In this document: in pieces, positions 25,966-38,000 of the stretch | How positions within the stretch are numbered: the first letter of the stretch is position 1 | Layout: the number at the start of each line of letters is the position of its first letter | Source: Didymodactylos carnosus | Lineage: Eukaryota > Rotifera > Eurotatoria > Philodinida > Philodinidae | Direction: 5' to 3' | Assembly: GCA_905250885.1 (NCBI GenBank) | Contig: CAJNOQ010000069.1 | Coordinates: 1-64,000, forward strand | Length of the DNA: 64,000 nt | Translations under genes and position numbers: made by a program | The notes under the pieces: model-generated | Told to the model about the DNA's origin: nothing | Databases searched by the model: none | The model's input: only the letters and a program-made list of their open reading frames with translations

Positions 25966-28420
25966 ACAAATTCACCTCCAAAAAAAAGATTATTAATGTG
26001 CAAAAACTTCAAAAACAAAAACAAAATTTTTTTCTCAAGGATTTTCTATCTCAAGGTGGCAACCGTAATCGCACCGATGAATATAGATCCTTCAAGCTAT
26101 AAGGAAATGTAAATATTTAGAGAATTTTCATTTTTCTCTCGTTCAGTGGCGGATAAATTTCAAGGCGTTTTTTGTTTTTGAGTTTTTCAACCATCATAGT
26201 CAGAGGAAATCCGAAAGTAGCTGTATCTCATTTACGACACATCCTTCCTTAGTGTAACTTCTTGTAACCAAGATCTTGTGAACGAAAATTTCAAGACGTC
26301 AGGTCGTATGTGATCGCAGGCGATTTATCGTTGAACAGTTATGTCTAAGAAAGAAAAAATTCTGCCACTGTTTTAAGGATAAAAATTTTGACACTCTTAT
26401 GTAAACAAGAGTGTGAACCAAAACAATGATTCATGATTCTCAAGATCTCGAGACACCTTAGAATTGCTTGGATTTCTTCCATTTTATTATCAATGTCTTA
26501 CAAGAAAAATTCAGGAAGCCAAGATCTTTGTTACAAAAAAAATTCCATTAAGGTTTACGATTCCCTTTGCTGTTGTCTATCGATTTTACGCTAGATTTGA
26601 CTGTTGAGGGTCTTTCGTAAATTGGATACAGTTTAATAAAAAAATGTTGCATAGAGCACAGAAAAATATCGTTTTCTCCAGAAATGTTTGCTCTATACGA
26701 CCAAATTGTTTGTAAAAACTTTTTGACCGCGTCCAAGAACTTGATTTCCTATAGTTTGAGATTAAAAAATCTTTCAGCTACTTAAATCACTTGTTGGATC
26801 GATATTATAAATCGTTTTTAATACGGTATTTCATCTATCTTACATTTCTTTGCTCTGTTCATTATTGTTTGCTTTTTCTTGACGTATCGTCGTTTCTCTA
26901 CTCACTCGCTCACTCACAGTTGTGTTTGCCCAGCTTTTCCACTTTACCTGTCTTTTGTTTGTTTCTCCTACTATGCTGTTCTTTTACATGTTTTTTATTT
27001 CTATGTTTTCCTTTTTCTACTTTTGTAATATTTGTTCGGTTATTTTTTCTTTTGTTGTTTATTATTCTCATTGAGAGGTTGCAACTATAATGAGTGTTGG
27101 TACTTGCATAATGCTATTTCTAAGTTTGTTTTTGTACGTTTACATTTTTGAAATAAAGCTTTCCCCGTTGAAACAAACAGGAGAAGATTAAAATAAGCTA
27201 TGCATCATTTTAATCAACAAAGTTGATCCTTAATAAAAAAGTATAACACATGTCAAATTTATTACATCTGTGAAGATGATGTACGTTGATACAAAAATTT
27301 TACTCATATGTATCACAGAAGACATAAAACCAAAGACAAATCTCACCTGATACAGATGAAAATCCGTTTTTTTAATCAAAATAAAAGAAATGATTTGATT
27401 TGATTATGAACTTATCGTTTGACAGTCGAACTGTTAACAATACTAACATTTCTCTTCTACTACTATTAATCAGACGATGTATAATAATGGTAAATGGATG
27501 AATAATAACTAGATACTAATTAACCAGCAAAACGGAATTTAGTTGTGAATTTTGTATTAGATAGCCATCGCTCACCTCGCTAGATCAATTGAGCAGCAAA
27601 ACTTTATCAGTATTCGTCAAATCCGTTCATGACAACGCACTATTAGTTCAGCTTAAATATAAATTAGAAATATAATACAAACTAACTTCTTCATATGACG
27701 ACCTTAATGGAAGTAAAAACAGCAAAAACAAGACATATTCGGATTGATCGAAAGGTGAATATAAAATATGAGGTAACTAATTGTTAATAGCAAATTATAT
27801 TACAAATTTACTTATAAATATAGTAAAAATAAGTATTTTAAACGCGTTATATAAGAAAAAAGAATTCTGAAATAGTATGAAACTACATGAATATACATTG
27901 ATGAACAATTGACGGTAAACTCGCATTTTATCATGTTCAAATTCATTTAACAATCGTATCTTGTAATCATTCTACTTTGGTTTTTTAAATGTCACTCTAA
28001 AAAAGAGACTTTGTCGGAGGCAGCCCTTTATGGGGCTAAAATGGTGAAACTGGTTTTCGAGTATAACTTCAACTCTTCTTTCTCTCGGAGATATAGGAGA
28101 AGTTTCACAAAAGAGATTAACATCCAATAGAACACCTTTTTTAGAGTGTGTATAGGCTTTTGATACCCTATCGTTATTGTTGAGATGGATCTATCGCTGG
28201 ATGTAGAACAGATCTTTCTCAACAATATAGGGATGCTTACGAATAATTATCAAAATGTGGATTGGAGTACCGCAAAGAATACTAACCTCTATTTACATCG
28301 TATGAAAATTTCCAAAGCGGATGAAAATTTTATTTTAAAATTAAGTTCTTCAGGAGCGGAGACGTTTTGCTATAGTATAAAAAAATATATAGATGTGAAA
28401 CTCGACTTGAATAATTATCT
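25966..28420. other. Intergenic, no gene seen
   Basis: AT-rich, with a pyrimidine-rich open frame at 26791-27090 that looks like low complexity. A small hairpin at 28168-28233 pairs CCCTATCGTTATTGTTGAGA with its near-complement. Confidence 0.4.
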
Positions 28421-28747
28421 TTAGTTAATTTTACAACCGCTTTGTAGTTACTAGAGACTCAGACAGAATTCATTTCTAAAAGAATCAAAAGAAAATACCA
28501 CGACCGGTTTCAACCTTTCTCAACCTATCGTTCTTTGTTCGATAAGAACAAGGAATAGTAACATCCTCATACGATGTGACGGAGTTGTGTTGCTTGTCGT
28601 GCCTTAACTCTGTCTTTCTCGAAGGAAACCACCTGACGAGACTCTTGAGAAAGATCGAAACCGATCGTGGTATCTTCTTTTGATTCTTTCAGAAATGAAG
28701 TCTGTCTGAGTCTCTAGTAACTACAAAGCGGTTGTAAAATTAACTAA
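28421..28747. mobile_element. Inverted-repeat MITE, 327 bp, complete copy
   Basis: It begins TTAGTTAATTTTACAACCGC and ends with its exact complement; the arms continue to about 100 bp with good matching (CTAGAGACTCAGACAGA, CCACGACCGGTTT). A truncated second copy lies at 55.73-55.93 kb. The superfamily is not assigned, since the duplicated target cannot be separated from the termini. Confidence 0.85.
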
Positions 28748-29446
28748 AAGTAAGAAAATATGTTAGTCGAATAATGCATTTATGATTAGCTGATAAAAAA
28801 GTAAATTTAGATCAATTCTATCATACGTCATTCACAGAAAACAATCATTTCCACAAGAAAACACGATAAACATTAATATTTTCATTTTTCTATATATTGT
28901 ACTTATGACATATGTAGGAAAGTGTAAATTTAAACAGAGGATACTCGATTATATATGAAACTCGAACAAATAGTAGATTTTTCGTGTTCTATCATTAAGT
29001 TATTCAAGTTGCGATATAAAGGAGATTTTTAAAAAGAAGTACACTATAACAGAGACATGTTTCGAATTTCCATTATTATTTTTCATTATACCAGTGAACT
29101 ATAGGGAAAAGGGATGAATTATCGGCTAGAATAACGATGAAGACACTAATTTGATGTAGTTCTCATCAATATGGTCCTTGGACACTATATTAACTATTCC
29201 TGGATAGTTTTCCATCTCCTGTGGACAATTCATATTGTTTGATCTAATTAATTTCTTTGCAGTTAAAGCTTAAGTACATAATGAGTAATATACAGGTTAT
29301 CAGCATTAAAGTGTAACGAAATATAATAAAGCAAGAGGACATCACATGTTTTGTGTAAATAATAAATATGACAAACTTATTCACACTCTGAATATTGAAG
29401 GTTACTTTACGGTAATATTACATGAATTCGCTAAAATTATTTGAAT

Positions 29447-31329
29447 ATGGCAACCTTGAAAAGACGCAGTAAAAAAGATGGGTATGTGAACTATAACAAA
29501 TTTCTTCTTTCAAATTAGTAAGCATATCGTATAAATCTCTTGTACAAGGGAGGATATAATCTAAGATAAAGTGACTTGATCAATAACGAACAGTTATCAA
29601 TACCTAGATGTGCAAAAGTTGTTCCAAAAGGATGATATCAACAGGGGTCTCAAATTATTTTTTTGGAATGTGGAACACAAAGTTTCGAATGGGGGACGCT
29701 TATTTTAACGAAATAACGTCATGTCAATCTAAAATATCTGATGAGCTTAACTAAAGTCATATATTGCAAATAAATTAAAATCAATATTGTGAATTTTTTA
29801 ACCATTTATCATTAGAATTACACTGTCGTTTCTTATAGTTCTAATTTAGAGTGCACTCTTTCAAAGCTAATTTTTCGAATTTCAAACGATAGATTTTTTC
29901 CTTCAATTAGGTTTTATCGACAAATTCATATCACACATCCGATAAATCCTGAGACGCCAAAGACAGGAAGAGTGATGTTTTTGAGGACGGCTCAAATCTC
30001 AGAATAATTCTGTTTACTACAAACTATCCAGACACTTATATGATAATGATCTTTATGACAAGATATGCTAAAGAGGGCATAAATCTTTGCATATTATGTA
30101 ATAACCCACCAATCTTTTCCTCTCTCAAATGTGACGCTGAAGTAGTATGACTTCAAAAAAATTGCCAGTGAGGGACAAATCGTTGAATGGGAAACATTTG
30201 AGAACCCTGCCTATGGATGATTTGTGTTCTCGCGGATAGGGGTGGGACAGTTCCAGTTCAGTTCTTTTGAGCGAAATCTGGTACTAGTTCTTTTTCATAA
30301 ATTAAAATTGAAATAAAACCGGTGAACCCACTGACATTGACTTTGTGTAGTGCGCTAGAGGTAGATGGTGTGTTTAGTTGACTAAACCAAGTTAATATAA
30401 CTAGCTACATCAGTTTTATTTTATTTTGAATTCTTGAAAAGAACTGGTAATCAGTTCCCGTTGAACGGAAACTCAACTGGTGACCAGTTCCTAAGAACTG
30501 TAGGAACTGGAACTGTCTCATCCCTACTCGTGGATGAAAATCAACTTGATTACTTACAAAAATCGAAAAGATCAACTTGTGAAAATAGAACTAAATTATG
30601 CTAATTTCATTGTACTTATGTATTTAACTACTACTCACTAAATAGGAGAGTAGAAATGTAATTTTTGGTTTGAATATATTCGTCCTCTATATGTATTTTT
30701 CCTTCCTGGCCGTTTGATAAACTTAATGCAAAGCAAAGAAGTTCTTCATTTACTGTTCCATAATTATAACTATTTATGATTTTAGAAATGATATTGTAAC
30801 CGATAATGGAAATACAAAAATTAGTTTTGCATTTCAAGGTTTAGATACAATATCCGACAAATTATTACCAAAAGATAAAGAGTCAATAGATTATTTAGAT
30901 TTATCGGAAAATCGGCTCGTTGATTTACGTTTTCTATTTGATTTACCAAACTTAAAAACTCTTATATTAGATAAAAATGGCATCACATCGAATGTAAAAT
31001 TACCGTACATGGATCATTTACATACTCTATGGATAAATCATAATCAAATTAAAAATTTATCCGTATTTATTCAAACATTATCATTTAGTACACCGTCTCT
31101 AAAGTATCTAAGTATGATGAATAATCCTGCTGCACCAAGTTTTTTCAATGGTGGTTCGTATGCACAATATATTGATTATCGATATTATGTTATTAGTCAA
31201 TTGCCCCGATTAATCATGTTGGATGATACGGAAATAACAAGAGAAGAAAGAAGCGAAGCTGAACGAGTTTATACACCAGTGTTATTAAATGGAAGTATGG
31301 CGAACAGGAGATCATCGAAACCACAATAA
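29447..31329 (+). CDS. LRMDA-like (C10orf11-type) leucine-rich repeat protein
   Basis: Two exons, 29447-29481 and 30786-31329, join in phase (GG|A) to 192 aa. The first exon encodes only MATLKRRSKKDG. Exon 2 starts TKISFAFQGLDTISD and continues into about three LRRs (YLDLSENRL, TLILDKNGI, TLWINHNQI), an LRR cap (LKYLSMMNNPAAPS) and a C-terminal YRYYVISQLPRLIMLDD...TREERSEAE. The order and length match LRMDA, which in vertebrates is linked to melanocyte differentiation; its function here is unknown. LRR repeats and cap are seen; the orthology is inferred. The 1.3-kb intron carries two hAT-like elements. An AATAAA lies near 31640. Confidence 0.8.
29642..30209. mobile_element. hAT-like non-autonomous element, about 568 bp
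   Basis: The left end CAGGGGTCTCAAATT and right end, complement CAGGGTTCTCAAATG, match a terminus widespread in animal hAT elements. The flanking 8 bp do not match, so the insertion is old or one end is mis-set. It lies in the LRMDA-like intron and has no transposase. Confidence 0.65.
30237..30526. mobile_element. hAT-like element filled with GGAACTG motifs, 290 bp
   Basis: The ends TAGGGGTGGGACAGTTCCAG and the complement of TAGGGATGAGACAGTTCCAG are inverted repeats, a classic hAT terminus. The flanks CTCGCGGA and CTCGTGGA match at 7 of 8. The inner ends hold many copies of GGAACTG/CAGTTCC in both orientations. It lies in the LRMDA-like intron. Confidence 0.87.
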
Positions 31330-32388
31330 AAAAAAAAGACAACATTTTGAAAATATCACACTATGGTTCATTTTGTAAATAATATGCAAAGAGATAGGAT
31401 ATTTTTAGATCAGACTAAGAGAGAAACTAGACTCGGACTATTCAGAATTATTGACAATTAACTAAAGTGGATTGTAATCATCTAGATTTTCGTACAAGTT
31501 TATTCCATCAAAATTCAATATGACAACATTTTTATCGACAGTGCGATGAGAAGATAATCTATGTGCAAATAAGTTTCTATGTATTCTGCAAAGCTTGATT
31601 GTACACTTATGCTATCTTGTTAATTATAAAAATGTAATGCAAATAAAACGTTACATAACCATTAAAAATTATGACACAAGTTAAGGGAGTAAGAGAGATA
31701 AAAACATCTGTACTCAGTGTATAACATATTGTTCGCTCTAGCCTTTATTGCAGCTGTTCTCGTAAGGTCCAGTTCAAGTCAGAACACTTAAAATAAGTTT
31801 TCCACTGTTTATCGCAGTTTCTCAGCAACTTTTCTTATTGTTTTGCTTTGTATTTTTTTTTCTTCTCTTTTCATCGGTTAGTAGAAGTTACTCGATGTAT
31901 TTCAGGTTGAATAATAAGTGCAAACACTCCTGATAATCGATAAATAGTGAACAAAAGACGCAGCAAAAGAACAAGAAAAGTTGTGGATAACTTATTCTGA
32001 TTTGTGATGACATACTGTAGTCTGTGCGGGATCTAACACACTATTCACAATAGAATGGTGGTTTTCGAGCTACAAAGAATAAAGAAAATGAGATGAACAC
32101 TTTATTCTCCCTGTCAAACATAAAATCACCAGGATCTTTGGTTTAGCTCTCTAAGAGCAAATGCCTCTCATTTCTATCTAAATTGTTTTTTGAGTGCATC
32201 CAAGATGTTCTTCATCTTTCTTTGTTTTCCGAATTTCTATTTTTTCTTTTTTCCCTTGCGCCGCATTTTAAAGTTGAAGACTATTTGCAGATATTATCTT
32301 ACATTCGACATCATGTCTTAAAGTAAAGAACTAAAACATGACAAAGGCAACGTAGGTGCACAAACGTGGAATTCAGACGCCTTTTGAA
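31330..32388. other. Intergenic, no gene seen
   Basis: 3' flank of the LRMDA-like gene with pyrimidine-rich tracts. No reading frame with domain content. Confidence 0.4.
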
Positions 32389-32809
32389 TAGAGGTCTGCG
32401 GGATGGTCCCGGTTCCACGGGACTTCTTACGGGACCAAGGCCTAAAGATCTGCTGGACGGTTCCGATTCTGCGGGATGTTCCCGGTCCCACACGGCTTTT
32501 AATGGGACCAAGACCACGTTTTTTTGAAAATATCCTTGTATAGAGTATAAAAATTTCCTAGCTTCGGTGCTTGTTTGTATGTAGGCACTAGTTCTGCGAG
32601 AAAAAACTCACACAAAATTATAAAATTTCTCAATTAATATCACCCACGCATACTGTCCCACGCTCCGCATTACAACCGGCTGACTTTCAAACTACTTGCG
32701 TTACTTTGGAAAAATATTGACGGGACCACAAGAGCGGGACCAAAATTTGTTTTCTTCATGGGACCGGGACGGGATCGGGACCAAAAATGTTTGATCGCGC
32801 AGACCTCTA
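32389..32809. mobile_element. hAT-like element filled with GGGACC motifs, 421 bp
   Basis: The ends TAGAGGTCTGCGGGAT and the complement of TAGAGGTCTGCGCGAT are inverted repeats. The flanks CTTTTGAA and CCTTTGAA match at 7 of 8. Both inner ends contain repeated GGGACC/GGTCCC words, GC-rich against an AT-rich middle. No coding capacity. Confidence 0.87.
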
Positions 32810-33650
32810 CCTTTGAAGACATCCTAACACGATTTTTTATATGGAATTTAACGTGTAACGACTGGGGAAATATGGGATGCATCACAAATGCTTTTTTTAA
32901 AAAATACATGTCTTTTTTCGCAGCGTAAACAATTTTCGATCATTTCTGCTATTTTTTTAAATCCCTGTAAAAAATCAACTAGGTAATATAAGCCATTAAG
33001 TAAGTTTAAACTCTACTTGAAACGTTTTTACGTATAGTTGATAACTAGTTTTACGTATGAATAGTTGTATATACATATTTAATATAACCCAATTGGTTTC
33101 TTTGTCAGTACATGATGTAAATTTTAATTCGCTTATTAAGTCAAAAGAAATACACGATTGGTTAATACACAAAAGAAAGAAAACAAAGTATGTATATAAA
33201 TGTGTATTAGCAATCGAAGTTGAGTCGGATTTAGTCTGTGCCAGTCTATCCATCATCCATGGGCTGGTTGGGAAACTTTTTCTAGGGGATCAATAAACTT
33301 TTTAGAATGGTATATGCAGAAACGTACTTTCCAGGAGTGCGTAATTTTTCAATCAAATAATTTTTTTTTTACTTCGAGTTTCAAAATAATACACTGCTGC
33401 GAAATATAATTCTTCACAGGGCAATAGATGCTTATTGCCCTTGATATTTTTTCCAGAAGGGACAATTGCCCCGTTGGTGACCCGCCAATGCTACCATCCA
33501 AATTAGAATTAATTCAAACTCAGATCTTAATTTGGCCTCAGTTTTTAATTAAAACCGAAATGCGTATTTCAACCATGTGAACTTACTTACACTATAAAAA
33601 ATGTCTTTAACAAGAGCACAAAAAAAAATACATGGAATAAACACATGTCT

Positions 33651-34262
33651 CACGAGGGGATCTCGTGAACTGTCACATCGCTTTTCCAACCAAACCAAAG
33701 CTAGTGGGTTACAGGTTATCAACCATGCTGAATCCGAGTACCATAGTGATAGCTCCCTGGGGACGTTCAGAGAGCGGTTTTCTGGAAAACCAGTTTTTGA
33801 GAAACTCTAAAAAGTAACCAAAACCTTCCTTAATGAGGCATGATTATAGCCCGCAAATTTCTGATTAAAATGAGACCTCTCCAAGCTCTTCACGACCTTT
33901 CTTTGCAAAGTTATAGAATTTACAAGAAAAGCCCTAAATGTTCATTGTCAGCTCAAAGCTACAGGAATAAGAAATTAATTCAGGGCTTTTTTGTAAATTC
34001 TATAACTTTGTAAAGAAAGGTCCTGTAGAGCTGGGAGATGTCTCATTTTACTCAGAAATTTGCGGGATACAATCATGCCTTATTAAAAAACAAATGTTGT
34101 TTATTTTTTAGAGTTTTTCAAAAATTGGTTTTTCAGAAAAACGCTCTCTGAAGGTCTCTGGGCAGCTATCACTATGATATCCGGATTCAACATATTTGAT
34201 AACCTATAACCCACTAGGTTTGGCTGGAAAAGCGATGTGACAGTTCGCGAGATCCCCTCGTC
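33651..34262. mobile_element. Fold-back element, near-complete copy, about 612 bp
   Basis: Almost the whole element is one hairpin: ACGAGGGGATCTCG...CTGTCACATCGCTTTTCC on the left is mirrored on the right, with a short loop near 33945. A related shorter copy is at 8.14-8.58 kb, sharing the loop sequence. There is no coding sequence. The long terminal arms with little interior suggest a Foldback-like element or an inverted-duplicated MITE. Confidence 0.82.
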
Positions 34263-35044
34263 AGTCACATTTGAGAACATATAAGAGATAATCAATAAGG
34301 TACACATAACATGCCTTTGAATATGCCTAGAAAATGTGTTGAACTTTCCTTGTGCTGTCATTACGAGGATATTTCAGGTGTCCTTTTGAAAAACACATAA
34401 TAAGTATTATTCTACGAGAACACATTTAAGAAACTATTTTTATGTTGAATTTTGATGATTAATTTTTACTTCTTATAATCTATTCGACTGCCATGTAGTC
34501 TATACCAGTTAGTATTCAGCCTCATGTAAATGGACGCAACTCAACATCGAGTATCTATTTAGAGACTGCATGGTGCGAGAAATATCTAGTGACTATTATG
34601 GTTAAGAACCGACTACTAACTCATTGAAGTTCAAATTTCGGCAAGCCAGCGAGAAAATGACAAAATTTCTAACAAAAATCTATATCAGTTGAAACATAGT
34701 TAAGCTATAACACCACAAAATCGACGAATGAAAACCATGTGCATCGTATTAGGATACATAAAACGTATTTAATCTAAAGATTTATTAGAGATCAATCGTC
34801 TAGGCGTTGTAGATCTTGATTTCTAATATAGTGAATACAAAGAGCTAGCAAAAGAGAATGCTAAAATAAGATATAAATGTCACAAGAACAATGAATAAGG
34901 TAAAAGAAAGAAATAACAAATATGGTGTGTGTGTGAAAAGAGCGAAAAACAAATATAATCAAAATTGTGTTTAACGAACGAACATTCCATAGGTGTAGTG
35001 ACTATATGTACAACTGTACTATAAATAACTGTACAATAAACTAC

Positions 35045-35455
35045 GACATTAAGTATTATCAAATCTTGATGTATCTGCTATGAAATCAGAAACAGTATAA
35101 TATATTTTCTTCAACTCGGGTAGTTTGCGGAGACCTTTATGTCTCATCAAAAGATGGTAAGTAGTTATATTAGTGTTAGGAAACAAACACTCAAATTCCT
35201 GAAGCAGCTTCACACGCCATTGAGTATAGTTCTTGCATTCAAGCAGGTAATGAGACACTGTCTCACGAGCACCACAAGCGCAAGCTGGAGTTAAGATAAG
35301 TTTACGAACACAAAGATCACTGTTCAACTGGCCCCTTCTCAGCCTTGCAAAATGAATATCGGTGTTTCGATCATTATATGATGGGATAAGAGAGAGGAAG
35401 AAGTCATCAGTCTTCCCTAGAAGGCTACGAAATTGTTTGTGCTTTACACAAGAGC
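35045..35455 (-). mobile_element. 5'-truncated LINE, C-terminal fragment
   Basis: The minus strand encodes about 130 residues with IHFARLRRGQLNSDL followed by CACGARETVSHYLLEC and NYTQWR. This CxCG...H...C finger lies after the reverse transcriptase in Jockey-, CR1- and related LINE proteins. The upstream RT and endonuclease are missing, as in a 5'-truncated insertion. No poly-A tail is obvious at the 3' side. The family level is uncertain. Confidence 0.78.
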
Positions 35456-35459
35456 GAAG

Positions 35460-37044
35460 TTCTCAATCAAGTCATTTCACAACGTAATGTTGGCTGGTAT
35501 GAATGTGTTCTCATAGGCATCTTGCTTGCGTAAAATATATTTTCTCTGCTATCACTTGACTTATGTGTATCAACTACGGTACATGAAAGAAATGAACACA
35601 CTCAAAATGTGCTATACTAGCAGACACTTCTTTTGGCAAGACAGATAAATGTATCTTCATACAGAACACATACAATTTATAAAATATTTCTCCGTTCAGA
35701 GAATTTACGAATTATCAGAACCTATTCAACGAAAATATTTTACTGTTCATGCGTGGTGAGACTTTAAAAATACTTCGAATTAAACGATAAATTACAAAAA
35801 AGTAATACGTAATATTAGGATATGTTATATTCTTTTTTCCAATATCAATCTTTCGGTATCGATGCCTATTACAAAAATATCTTTTGCCTTTTTTTCCATT
35901 TCGATAAATGGTCATATCGATAGTGGAAACAAAATTTACTAACTGTTAGTAAACCGTTCGTTGAATATTAAGCATATGCCAATAATGTTCAACTACTTAT
36001 AATGTTTTAAAAACATCTGTTATTTGGAATTTCTATATAGAATGAATATAATGCAGTAGCAATACATTCAATTCCTACAGTGAAAATACTAAGTCAAAGC
36101 ATGCGAATAACTGGTTCAAGAGAATAAGATTAATTTGTAAAACATGCCATAATCATAAGAGACTTACTGCTGCAATTGAAGTTGAATTCATTAATATCCA
36201 ATCGGAGATAATCACTTCTAAAATTATCTGTAAATCAAAAAAAAGAAGTAATATTTATTCGGAAAAACTACTCGTTCTTTGAATCATGATACATGCGTCC
36301 ATTTTTCTCTAATATTTCTCAGTGTATAGACGAACTTACGCTTATGAAAACAACATAAAATGCGGTTAAAAATCTCCACATACACGCATCTATGTCTGAT
36401 GTGAAATTTTTACACGAAAGGTATAGAGTGTCTATAGTTTTCTCCTCACTCCGAAAATCTCAAATCATATGCATCAACGCGCGAACGAAAATTTCACAGA
36501 ACGATAGTAAAGATTAAAAATAGAACTACGACTACTTCAAATAAATTATTCATGAACACCTAGCTGACTTTAAAAATTTTTTCAGGCATCATAAATGCAT
36601 GATTGATGTCAAAAATTGCACTGTACAGAGTTTAACAAAACTTTTGTTTTTTAGCTCAGTGAATGTACTCATCCAATAAGTTCTCAAAAAGTTCCAGTAG
36701 AGTATACTTTCTAATCACATTTTCTTTTGCGTGTTAATGTATTATATAAACACTACATAGTTTAAGAACGTGTTGAAATTTTTGCACTAATCTATCAACG
36801 ATTCCTTTTGATTTGCACATATGACTAGTACAATATTCGCTCAATGTACTACTACTGATCTGACAACAACTATATTATTTTAAAAAAAAGATTTTAAATA
36901 CTCAACTTCATATAATTTTGAGTAGATACAGTGAGTGATCTCACTTTTTTACAAGTACCTTTCTTTGACCTAAGCATGGTAGAAAAATCCAGAAGAATCG
37001 TGATCTATGTGTGAAAGATTCAGAAATTTGTGTACGGACATGAT
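35460..37044. other. Intergenic, no gene seen
   Basis: AT-rich DNA without recognisable coding, RNA-gene or transposon features. Confidence 0.4.
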
Positions 37045-37381
37045 TAGGTAATTGTCGGTACTTCGGTACCGGTACTGTTTTCGCACAGTACCGAAAATTT
37101 CGGTTTGATACCCTGTTAGGTATCGAATCATTTGGTACTTTCGGTTCGGTACCAAGGAAAGTACCGAAAAGTTCGATACCTATGAAAAAAATTAATGAAC
37201 GAGAGTCTTCGCGATTTAAAGAGGAAAAAACTTTTTGTGCGTTCAGAAATAGATTCAGATAATGAAAAAAACTTCAGTACTTTCGGTACCGGTACCGAGT
37301 TGATGCCGAGAGCTTCGGTACTTTCAGTACGGTCCCAATGGTTGATACCGAACGCTTGGTACCGGTACCGACAATTACCTA
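37045..37381. mobile_element. hAT-like element filled with GGTACCG motifs, 337 bp
   Basis: It starts TAGGTAATTGTCGGTAC and ends with the exact complement, flanked by a perfect 8-bp duplication GACATGAT (37037-37044 and 37382-37389). The interior carries about 15 copies of GGTACCG-like words in both orientations. The exact ends and duplication suggest it is the youngest of the hAT-like insertions. No transposase. Confidence 0.93.
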
Positions 37382-37755
37382 GACATGATGTTATAGTTTC
37401 AAAACTGAGAGAACATTAATCCATTCTAAATTTCTTACTCGATCGACAAATGTTTTATCCTAGTAGAATATATTTAACACAAAAATATACTTCAATACAG
37501 CTTTATTGCACTCTTAAAAAAAGTGTCTTCAGAAACTCTAATGCTTCAAGAGTCCTGATAATGAACCCAGAATGATTCATTTCTCAATACTCAAAAATCT
37601 AAAAACATGTACGAAAGTTGCTGAACCTCAGGATGTGGCAGACAGAGAGTTCTTAAAATAAAAACGGTATTTTATAAAACAGAAGAAGTTTATTACAACG
37701 TTTACTAAACCTTAAAAGTTTATCATTCTACTCATGCAATCCATCGAGTTGATTA

Positions 37756-38000
37756 CTAAACCCGTAGGGTATTTTATTTTAATAAATCGATATGGTATAT
37801 TAAAATAATCTCTGGAGGTTTTTTAAAAGAAGGTTTTTTGAAAAAATTGAAAAACTCTTTTGGGTTTAGTAAAAAGCCCTTGAAGGTAAAAAAACTGTAG
37901 TCTATTTTAATTTATGCTCATAAATATGAAGAGTGAACTACTGAATGAAAAACCATGATGATTTTTTAAAATAACGCAGTAAGTTTTTCAGGTAGTTTAA
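37756..38000. repeat. Dispersed repeat, copy 1
   Basis: 37868-38000 matches the reverse complement of 62578-62706 with only about four differences over 124 bp. An adjacent inverted pair ACTAAACCC...GGGTTTAGT (37757-37872) suggests the piece belongs to a larger element. Confidence 0.7.

Noticed and set aside
26140-26170. CAGTGGCGGATAAATTTC resembling a hAT terminus
   Set aside because: No matching inverted end or 8-bp duplication could be found nearby.
26791-27090. 99-codon open frame rich in Leu, Phe, Ser and Cys
   Set aside because: Arises from a pyrimidine-rich tract; no domain, no splice context.
33057-33296. Short opposing open frames on both strands
   Set aside because: Overlapping in both orientations with no domain; typical of chance frames in AT-rich DNA.
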